A DNA stretch of 37,929 bases from a virus. The stretch spans positions 1-37,929 of the IMG/VR virus record IMGVR_UViG_3300036768_001520; one strand, given 5' to 3'. Positions within the stretch are counted from its first letter, which is position 1; each line of letters starts with the position of its first letter. The position numbers were made by a program, and so were the translations under genes. Of the stretch, positions 16,236-23,054 are shown piece by piece. The notes beneath the pieces were generated by a model, which was not told where the DNA came from, did no database searches, and saw nothing but the letters and a program-made list of their open reading frames with translations.

Positions 16236-16943
16236 TCATCCTAATCTAGTTACTGGCTTAATACCGAACTTATTATTTTCACCAATTTTGGCTGCTCTAA
16301 TCTGATCTTTAAGACCTCGTGCTCTTGCCATTCTATCTGCCTCGGCAGCATTCTCCTCTATTGGAAATGCTTCGGATGACATAAGATCAGCTAACTCTTG
16401 AGCCATCTGTGTAGACATAGCAGCATCTACATTTACGCTAGACGCGTCATTAAGTAACCCATACTCTTTCATCAGCTGCATTTTGTCTGCGGTTGACAAA
16501 TTATCGTCACCATCAATGTCTGTAACGTGCTCATCTAATTCGTGAACCTCTATAGACTGCGATGCGGCCACATCCATAGCTTTGGACAGCTTATTGATCA
16601 TTTGCTGTTTTTGACGCTGCAATAGGGCTGGGTCTGCTGCAATCTCTTGCGGTGCCACGGGTGCCGACGGCAATGGACCAGTCGATGCAGTAACAGGCTC
16701 AGTCGTTGGAATTGTAGAGTCCTTTGGCCACAATTCAAATTTTGAACTAATGGCTGCGGCTAACTTTATCAATGTAGGATCATTAAGTCCTAAACTAAGA
16801 GTCGACAAGAGTTTTTTTAAAGCAAATATTTTTTTATAGTCACCAGCATCCATTAGTTGCTTGCCACAGGCTGGGCATTTATTTTCAGCTATCGCTGCCA
16901 CAAAATTAGGTGAAACCTCTGTTGTACAAGATATGCACTGCAT
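16236..16943 (-). CDS. Zinc-ribbon protein with helical C-terminus, unknown
   Basis: The frame can begin at a TTG at 16949 overlapping the dnaE stop. The ATG at 16943 has AGGAG seven bases upstream and is the better start, giving 235 residues. The N-terminus is a four-cysteine zinc ribbon: M-Q-C-I-S-C and N-K-C-P-A-C-G. Next come a helical segment with L-I-K-L-A-A-A-I (~60) and a Pro/Thr/Ala linker (~75-105). The rest is an acidic helical region, ending with an Arg/Lys-richer stretch (R-M-A-R-A-R-G-L-K-D-Q-I-R). It follows DNA polymerase by two bases and so is translationally coupled to it. A role as a replisome accessory is possible but unproven. Confidence 0.75.
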   Translation of the reverse strand: MQCISCTTEVSPNFVAAIAENKCPACGKQLMDAGDYKKIFALKKLLSTLSLGLNDPTLIKLAAAISSKFELWPKDSTIPTTEPVTASTGPLPSAPVAPQEIAADPALLQRQKQQMINKLSKAMDVAASQSIEVHELDEHVTDIDGDDNLSTADKMQLMKEYGLLNDASSVNVDAAMSTQMAQELADLMSSEAFPIEENAAEADRMARARGLKDQIRAAKIGENNKFGIKPVTRLG

Positions 16944-16945
16944 TA

Positions 16946-19900
16946 TCAAACTCCTATTCGCTCGACACTATTGAGCACCAATGATTTTTCAGAATTATAT
17001 TCATTTACAACAAAGGTGCCTCTTAGTGGTACGACTTTATCGAAATACTTAATTAGTTTATCATACTGATCTGGCCACACAGTCACCTCTATGGACTCAC
17101 CTATGGAATTTTCAAAAGTTAGCTTTCCAAATTTACGACCCGCATTTTTACCACTTTTTTTGATTACGAGCTCTTTACAGCTAGTAACTACACCCTCTAA
17201 AGATATTGACGTGTTACTCATCATTTGTTTTACTCTAGAAAATGATTGACTGTATGTCCCGCCCTTAAAGAATCCTGGGAATAGTTGCTCTACAGAGCCA
17301 GACAAATATGTGCCAAGAACTTCTTTTTCAAATGATAGCCTGTCCTTAAGATCCCACTCGTCAAGCTTGTGCTCAGAAGTAGATGACTTAAAGTCATCCA
17401 GGTAGTTGCTGAACGGTCTATCTCTATTACCCATTTCAAAATAATCATCGCTCAATTTTTTAATATATTTGCTTAGTTCCTTGCGAATGGTCTCATAATT
17501 CTCGCTTGCGTATTTTCTACCAATACCGAGGCAATCAAAAGCACCTGCCTTGGCCAAAGCTTGAATGGCCGTTTTGTTTACAGCACTAGACGATGTTCTG
17601 TAAAGGAAATCTTCAAATGATGCGTATGGCTGATTTGCAATAATATTGGCCAAAGCCTTGTCGCCCAGGCCCTTGATAGCAAGTAATCCAGTAACTATAG
17701 TTTTCTTATCAGAAATGCTATATAGATCTTTGCTCAAATTAATATCACATGGTTTTATTTGTATATTGAAACTTTTTGCATCCTTTTTAATATCTTCTAT
17801 ATCAGCTTCTGTGCTAGTGCTCTTGCGAGTCTCGGCATTGAGCTTGGCACAAAGCAAAGGAGCTGTAGCGTGCGCTTTATAGTACGCCGTGCGATAACTA
17901 TTTATTGAATATGCGATAGCATGCGAATTAGATGAGCACAATCCAGATGATAATACGAAATTATGTTCTGGATGATCTATTTCTAAGTCATAGGCTTGCA
18001 TAAATCCTAGATATTCTGCTCGTATAATTTTCCTGCCTTTAAGATTCCTAGTGTCGCATTTAATACTAGCTTTAAAAGGTTTTCTAAACTCATGCTCATA
18101 AGCTCGCCTGAGTATTTGAAGTTGTAATAATCTAGCCTGATCAGAGCCAGTTTTTTGTGGCGTATTATTTCGCTGTTCAGAGGCAGATCCCTTTCTACCA
18201 CTCGCTTGTACGTATCCTCCCCATATATTGGAGAGAAGTGTTGCGGGCCGTCGATTTCGATAGCGATCATTAATTCTTCGCGAACAAAATCCACTACCCC
18301 CTAATCCTCTCGGCACCCCAGGCATATTTTTTGATTTACAGCTATCTTTTGTGAGCCCGAAGATCTCCAGGTCGTTTTGCATGATTCTCCAGACTGGCTG
18401 TTGACCGTATTCGGTGAGCCACTTGTGGTCAAGACTGCATCTTTCAATGGTTCCATCATCAAACTCCAGTTCCCACATTGGCACTTCACCATGATCATGA
18501 AGCGCTACCACCTCGGACTCCACTGATTGGCCCTGTGAATTTATCGTTACCACCACATCCCCAGGTAGCACATTGGCAATCTCTATATCGCCTTTGTTTA
18601 ATACTTTTATCTTAGTAGATTTGGGCATACTTTTATTGAATCCATATTTACCGAATGGCAAAATAACATCATGCCAAATCATCTCCGCTTCTTCTTGAGA
18701 GATTTTACTAAATACCATTGAATCCTTGATAAATTCTGCGCCAGTCTTTTTCTGTAACTCTAAACCCTTCTCTTTCAATTTAGCGATTTTACGAAGACTA
18801 TCTGCTTTGGAACGATCCCATCCTGCAACCGCTGCTGCAATATGTAACATGTCCTCCTCATAAACCTTGATTCCATAAGTATGTTTCAAAATAGATGATA
18901 ACAATGGATGTTGATATGTGACTGGTTTGCGACCAGCTTTGCGTTCAATGAATTCTTGACGCTCAGCTTTAGATACACCTGGACGACCTAGTGCATTGAT
19001 AAGTGCAATGTCCTCTATGCTATTTGGTTGCAATGGTTTACACAGAGGTGCGAGTGTTGTGCCCTCTAATTGAAAACATCCTACTACACGACCAGATCGT
19101 ATCAATTTAAATGTAAGTTCGTCATATTCTGGAATATGATCTGGATCTGGAATGTTTAATCCAATATTTTTGGCCATCTCATATGCGTCTCGCAATATGT
19201 CTAATGTATCCAATCCTAGAAAATCTATTTTAACAAGCTTTACTTCTTCACAGGTATCCTTGTCGTAGGCCACGGCTACGCGGCCATCCTTGTCTGTTCT
19301 AAGTGGAACATAATCATCCAGAGGAATATCTGAAATAATTACACCTGCAGCATGAGTGGACATGGCACGAGGCAATCCTACGATCTCGTTTGCATAATCC
19401 AATAGCTCTGGATATTCCTGTACAAAAGTTTTGAGTTTTTTGGAGTATTTAAGCGCCCTATCCATAGTATCGATATCGATGACGGTATCATCTTCAGTTA
19501 CTTTGTCTGGAATATCTGCCGTAATCTCTTTGGCTAACTTAAATGCTGTGCTCTTATCGCCGCCAATATTTAATGATCTGGCAATATCTGAAATTGCAAC
19601 CTTTGGAGTAATCGTATTAATGTTAGAAATATAGGCCACGTGGCGAGGACCGTACTTTTGTCTAACATACTCCACTACGCGCTCGCGGCCTCTTGGAGAG
19701 AAGTCTGTATCAATATCTGGCAGGCTCTTCTTTTCCTTATTATGGAAACGCTCAAACAATAGCCCGTACTTAATAGAATCTACTGTATGAATGCCTAAGA
19801 AGAATGCTACCAAGCATCCAGCGCAAGATCCTCTGCCTGGGCCGACATCGATTTTGTTTTTACGAGCCCAATCAATAAAGTCTGCTACAATCAGCATGTA

Positions 19901-21136
19901 TGAACAGAAATTTCTACTTTCCAAAATATCAATTTCATAGAGTAGGCGATCCCAATATATTTTTTTTGTTTCTACTGGAAAATCTTTGGTATATTGCGTA
20001 AATACCTTCCAAACTTTATACCTAAGATATGCATTTTCTTCTCTTATTGCCTGCATATTTGGCTTAGATGCTAGCCAGCTTTCAAAGTCCTTTGCATCAT
20101 CACATTTTGATATATGGCTCCAATCAAATCGTGGTAGGCGATCGACGGTCGGCTCAAGATACTTGGGCTCTTCACAAATAGCAGCTATTTTGGCAGTATT
20201 GATTATAAGACGATTGGCGAACTCCTCGCCATACTCTTTCTTGAAAAAAGCCTTAATCTCTTCTTCGCTCTTAACATAAAACTCTGGACATGGCAAAATT
20301 CTGCCAATCCCAGTGCCTGCACACGAAATACATAACTTGTCACTGTCCTTCGGATACTTACTAGTCCCCTCGCATAATGCACAAGACATGTATGTTGCAT
20401 ATCTGTGTCTTGTTAAATCGTCTAATGGCTTCTTATCACTAATTGCTAGTACCATATCGTGATACTTTTCATGCTTAGGTGTTAAGTAATGAGAGTCGCA
20501 TGTAGCAACCATTTGAATATTTAGCTCCTCCGCAATCTCCTTGAGCTTATGATTTAAAAGTCTTTGATCAAATGTTATGCCAGTCTTCTTATCTGTGCGA
20601 GTAAGATTGTGCGGCTGCAACTCGATAAAAAAACGATCTCCAAAAATATCCTTGAATATCAATGCATATTGCTTGGCCTTTCCCATGTCATTGTGGAAAA
20701 TACTATTTGCAATTATGGAGCCACCACAAGCAGACGTTGCAAATAATCCTTCGCTATATTGTCTTAAGATACTCTCATCAACACGCGGATATTCCTTGCC
20801 CATAACTACAGTTGCGTGCTGAAATCCTACTGCAGTAATTTTAAGAAGATTTTTGTATCCATGATAATTTGCGGCCAAGAGCACCAGATGGCGGCGCTTC
20901 GACTTTTCATCATTTAGATCTTCAACAAAATATATCTCATTACCAGGGATAAGCTTTACGCCAGTAGCTTTTGAAGCTTTGTATGCTTCGTAGATGCCAG
21001 ACATAACACCATGATCAGTGACTGCAATTGCGGTCTGTCCCAATTCTTTGGCGCGTTTAAATAGTTGATTTACACGAATTATAGCATCTAACTGAGAGTA
21101 GCAAGTGTGCGAGTGAAGATTAGCAAAGCCTAACAT
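16946..21136 (-). CDS. dnaE: DNA polymerase III alpha subunit (DnaE) with intein
   Basis: A 1396-residue C-family replicative polymerase; removing the 235-residue intein leaves 1161, the usual DnaE length. The N-terminal PHP domain begins F-A-N-L-H-S-H-T, with V-T-D-H-G at ~39-43. The palm has G-P-G-R-G-S-C-A-G (432-440) and the catalytic P-D474-I-D476-T-D-F. The third acid is in K-I-D-F-L-G-L. The helix-hairpin-helix region follows the intein, and a C-terminal OB fold ends the chain (I-S-L-E-G-V-V-T-S-C). An insertion in the PHP region carries a zinc-knuckle-like set (C252-x2-C255, C269-x2-C272). No epsilon-type exonuclease, clamp or loader is visible here. It has an AGAGG site seven bases before the ATG, and the ATG overlaps the upstream stop. 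Confidence 0.97.
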   Translation of the reverse strand: MLGFANLHSHTCYSQLDAIIRVNQLFKRAKELGQTAIAVTDHGVMSGIYEAYKASKATGVKLIPGNEIYFVEDLNDEKSKRRHLVLLAANYHGYKNLLKITAVGFQHATVVMGKEYPRVDESILRQYSEGLFATSACGGSIIANSIFHNDMGKAKQYALIFKDIFGDRFFIELQPHNLTRTDKKTGITFDQRLLNHKLKEIAEELNIQMVATCDSHYLTPKHEKYHDMVLAISDKKPLDDLTRHRYATYMSCALCEGTSKYPKDSDKLCISCAGTGIGRILPCPEFYVKSEEEIKAFFKKEYGEEFANRLIINTAKIAAICEEPKYLEPTVDRLPRFDWSHISKCDDAKDFESWLASKPNMQAIREENAYLRYKVWKVFTQYTKDFPVETKKIYWDRLLYEIDILESRNFCSYMLIVADFIDWARKNKIDVGPGRGSCAGCLVAFFLGIHTVDSIKYGLLFERFHNKEKKSLPDIDTDFSPRGRERVVEYVRQKYGPRHVAYISNINTITPKVAISDIARSLNIGGDKSTAFKLAKEITADIPDKVTEDDTVIDIDTMDRALKYSKKLKTFVQEYPELLDYANEIVGLPRAMSTHAAGVIISDIPLDDYVPLRTDKDGRVAVAYDKDTCEEVKLVKIDFLGLDTLDILRDAYEMAKNIGLNIPDPDHIPEYDELTFKLIRSGRVVGCFQLEGTTLAPLCKPLQPNSIEDIALINALGRPGVSKAERQEFIERKAGRKPVTYQHPLLSSILKHTYGIKVYEEDMLHIAAAVAGWDRSKADSLRKIAKLKEKGLELQKKTGAEFIKDSMVFSKISQEEAEMIWHDVILPFGKYGFNKSMPKSTKIKVLNKGDIEIANVLPGDVVVTINSQGQSVESEVVALHDHGEVPMWELEFDDGTIERCSLDHKWLTEYGQQPVWRIMQNDLEIFGLTKDSCKSKNMPGVPRGLGGSGFCSRRINDRYRNRRPATLLSNIWGGYVQASGRKGSASEQRNNTPQKTGSDQARLLQLQILRRAYEHEFRKPFKASIKCDTRNLKGRKIIRAEYLGFMQAYDLEIDHPEHNFVLSSGLCSSNSHAIAYSINSYRTAYYKAHATAPLLCAKLNAETRKSTSTEADIEDIKKDAKSFNIQIKPCDINLSKDLYSISDKKTIVTGLLAIKGLGDKALANIIANQPYASFEDFLYRTSSSAVNKTAIQALAKAGAFDCLGIGRKYASENYETIRKELSKYIKKLSDDYFEMGNRDRPFSNYLDDFKSSTSEHKLDEWDLKDRLSFEKEVLGTYLSGSVEQLFPGFFKGGTYSQSFSRVKQMMSNTSISLEGVVTSCKELVIKKSGKNAGRKFGKLTFENSIGESIEVTVWPDQYDKLIKYFDKVVPLRGTFVVNEYNSEKSLVLNSVERIGV
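17927..18631 (-). other. Intein in DnaE (splicing domain)
   Basis: An in-frame insertion of 235 residues (DnaE residues 836-1070) splits the conserved Y-G-F-N-K-S-H motif of DnaE into Y-G-F-N-K and S-H-A-I-A-Y. The intein starts with Ser, contains the block B-like C-S-L-D-H (H904) after an E-L-E-F-D-D-G strand, and ends with block F/G: D-L-E-I-D-H-P-E-H-N-F-V-L and S-S-N, followed by Ser+1. Block spacing and wording closely resemble the cyanobacterial split DnaE intein (for example 'ELEDGSVIRATSDH' and 'DHNFLLANG'). The terminal residues are Ser1 and Asn with Ser+1, compatible with splicing. The usual penultimate His is Ser, which is tolerated in some inteins. The middle region is dealt with in the next entry. 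Confidence 0.92.
18007..18303 (-). pseudogene. Frameshifted Vsr/DUF559-like homing endonuclease domain inside the intein
   Basis: In a frame different from dnaE, the intein centre reads V-D-F-V-R-E-E-L...I-A-I-E-I-D-G-P-Q-H-F, then R-D-L-P-L-N-S-E-I-I-R-H-K-K-L-A-L-I-R-L-D-Y. This is the pattern of Vsr-like/DUF559 (EDxHD or PD-(D/E)XK-type) nucleases: a VDF..E strand, I-E-x-D-G-x-x-H, then R-D and L-I-R. The frame opens just after a TAG at 18301-18303 and ends at TAG 18007. The DnaE frame through this region is low-quality sequence rich in Arg, Gly and Asn. One fewer G in the G5 run at 18297-18301 would join L-G to V-V-D-F in frame. A compensating base change near 18070-18085 would return to the intein C-terminal frame. 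So the domain is probably dead, or read by frameshifting. Confidence 0.8.
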
Positions 21137-21492
21137 TAATTTACCTCTATTTTTAATCCAGTTTTAATTTCAGCATACGCTGCTAAGTGTAACTCAAATA
21201 AATTCTTATTAGTTGCAACATCCTGTTTAAACTTCACTGTTATTTTGTTGGTGCCTATTCTTCCAGAAATTTGCATGTTATCATTATCTATTTTTACTAT
21301 TCTGTATTTACTAAGATCGTATTTTAATGTCCCGATGGGTAAAAAAGATTGCTCGACCTCTACATCCACTGGAAATGGCAGTGTGTAAATAAAGGTCGAG
21401 CAAGATGAGCAGGACGTAACCTTAGTAAGTTCTATAACATCATAAAATTTGACCATGCTCATAATAAAACGTGGAGCGTGCTCACTCTCCAA
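21136..21492 (-). CDS. Hypothetical protein with CSSC motif, 108-118 aa
   Basis: The frame begins with TTG at 21492, right after the upstream stop; an ATG at 21462 (M-S-M-V-K-F) is an alternative. Neither has a strong ribosome site, so the start is uncertain. The protein has T-S-C-S-S-C-S, a C-x2-C pair that could bind metal or form a disulfide. Beta-strand-like segments follow (F-I-Y-T-L-P-F, Y-R-I-V-K-I-D, K-I-T-V-K-F-K) and the end is K-T-G-L-K-I-E-V-N. It looks like a small beta-sandwich. The stop overlaps the dnaE start, so it is co-translated with the polymerase. No function recognised. Confidence 0.65.
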   Translation of the reverse strand: MESEHAPRFIMSMVKFYDVIELTKVTSCSSCSTFIYTLPFPVDVEVEQSFLPIGTLKYDLSKYRIVKIDNDNMQISGRIGTNKITVKFKQDVATNKNLFELHLAAYAEIKTGLKIEVN

Positions 21493-21741
21493 TCATGCTT
21501 CTTCTTCTACAATAAACCTAACTTGCATGGCAACTGGCTCGACAGCCTCCTGGTGCAAATTAAGGGCAGCAAGAACATCGCCAACATTATGACCCTCTAC
21601 TGTCTTAATATCTTCCTTATTGGCTTCTAAAATTATTCTTACCTTGCCTGGATCATCTTCCTTGGTACTTTGTACAGACTTGTACTCTCTTACAAAAAAA
21701 CCTACAACTGGCAATACTACACTCTTTGTTACCTTGCTCAT
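21493..21741 (-). CDS. Small hypothetical protein, 82 aa
   Basis: It starts at the ATG at 21741, overlapping the trigger-factor stop as ATGA. The protein has alternating strands and a helix: S-V-V-L-P-V-V-G-F-F-V-R-E-Y, K-V-R-I-I-L-E-A, then V-G-D-V-L-A-A-L and M-Q-V-R-F-I-V-E-E-E-A. It is small, soluble and acidic at the C-terminus. It lies between trigger factor and the polymerase cluster in one transcription unit. No recognisable motif. Confidence 0.68.
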   Translation of the reverse strand: MSKVTKSVVLPVVGFFVREYKSVQSTKEDDPGKVRIILEANKEDIKTVEGHNVGDVLAALNLHQEAVEPVAMQVRFIVEEEA

Positions 21742-23024
21742 GCTTTCTCCTTAACAACAGCACTATTTACCAAAAATTCCATCACTTTTTTGTGCTCACA
21801 TTGTGTGATAAAACCCTCATACATTCCTTGTTCACGAAGCCGCTCTAGAAACTCAGAAGTTGAGATTCCCTGCTGTGCAGCAGCGCCAGAGGCAGCAGCA
21901 GCAACCTCTTCTGGCGTAACTCTGATGGACTCTTCTTTTTCATAAATTTTATCCAAGATGTACGCTGACTTGACCGTCTTCTCAGCTATAGGCAGGAGCT
22001 GAGCGCGCAGAGACGGGTTATTCACAACGTCTTGTACGCGCATCTGCAGCCGCGAGGCGACCAAACGCAGTTCTTGCTCGACCCATGACTGTGGTGCTTC
22101 AAACGGAACCGCCGCAATTAGTTTGTCCATGATGGCTCCAAAAATCTGTGTTTTAACTACGGGGTTGTATTGCTCTTCCCACTTCTTTTGATAGTTTGCC
22201 ATCATTGCATCGACAGAGTCAAATGACAATAGTGCAGCAAAAGATTCGTTAAGTTCATGTGGCTTAAGTTCTACCACTTCTTTTATCTTACACTTAAATA
22301 CCACTTCTTTAGAACGAAGAGCCGTTGCTTGATAATCAGCTGGAAATGAAACTGTCGTCTCAAATTCTTCTCCAGAAGTGCGTCCAATAAATACGTCTTC
22401 TAGTTCTTTAATTAGTGTTTCTTCGCCCAAAATAAGAGATATATTCTCCTCCTTGGCACCTGTCAACGGCTCTCCATTAATAAATCCTTCAAAGTCCACC
22501 ATAACCTGATCGCCAACTTGAGCTGGACGCTCAACAGTAGACTTGTCTCCAAATAACAACTGTTGTTTTCTAATTTGTTTTGTAAACCACTTGCTGAAAC
22601 TGTTAGTATCAACCTCAACTTCAACGCCACGATAATCCTTCACCTCAATGTTTGGTGGAAGCATTACAGCAATTTTGAAGTTAAACGAACCATCCAGCTT
22701 GAACTTGCCAGGATATCTCTTCTTATCAGATACTTTAAATTCGTCCACCAGAACTGGATTGCCAATGTTCTTGAGTTTTTTCTGCTTAAGTCCTTCAATG
22801 ACTCCAGTTTGAATTAGACGCGTAGAAGCCTCTGCTCGCAAAGCTTCATGAAATTGACGCTTAACAAGCTCTACTGGAGCCGCGCCCTTTCTAAAACCAT
22901 TGATCTGAACTCGTTCTTTAAGCTGACCTGCTATTGTATCAATTTCTTTATCAACCTCTCCTCTAGGGATAGTGATATCCAATATGACATTAGAGTCATC
23001 TTGCTGTTCTAGCAATACTTGCAT
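21738..23024 (-). CDS. tig: Trigger factor, ribosome-associated chaperone
   Basis: A 428-residue full-length trigger factor. The N-terminal ribosome-binding domain contains the signature G43-F-R-K-G-A-A-P50, which docks on ribosomal protein uL23 in cellular trigger factors. An FKBP-type prolyl isomerase domain follows (V-G-D-Q-V-M-V-D-F-E-G, ~residues 168-245). The long helical C-terminal chaperone domain has the arm-like sequence S-W-V-E-Q-E-L-R-L. Its length matches E. coli Tig (432). It would sit at the exit tunnel and fold nascent phage proteins. The ATG has an AGAGG site. Phage trigger factors are known mainly from huge phages. It follows the giant 1810-aa gene by 30 bases, so it could be expressed along with it. 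Confidence 0.96.
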   Translation of the reverse strand: MQVLLEQQDDSNVILDITIPRGEVDKEIDTIAGQLKERVQINGFRKGAAPVELVKRQFHEALRAEASTRLIQTGVIEGLKQKKLKNIGNPVLVDEFKVSDKKRYPGKFKLDGSFNFKIAVMLPPNIEVKDYRGVEVEVDTNSFSKWFTKQIRKQQLLFGDKSTVERPAQVGDQVMVDFEGFINGEPLTGAKEENISLILGEETLIKELEDVFIGRTSGEEFETTVSFPADYQATALRSKEVVFKCKIKEVVELKPHELNESFAALLSFDSVDAMMANYQKKWEEQYNPVVKTQIFGAIMDKLIAAVPFEAPQSWVEQELRLVASRLQMRVQDVVNNPSLRAQLLPIAEKTVKSAYILDKIYEKEESIRVTPEEVAAAASGAAAQQGISTSEFLERLREQGMYEGFITQCEHKKVMEFLVNSAVVKEKA

Positions 23025-23054
23025 ATATTAACCTCTTTACTTGCTGAGGACAAT

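Noticed and set aside
18301-18498. A 65-codon minus-strand frame next to the intein nuclease frame
   Set aside because: It is an overlapping reading of the intein N-terminal half, with no motif; the true intein frame covers it.
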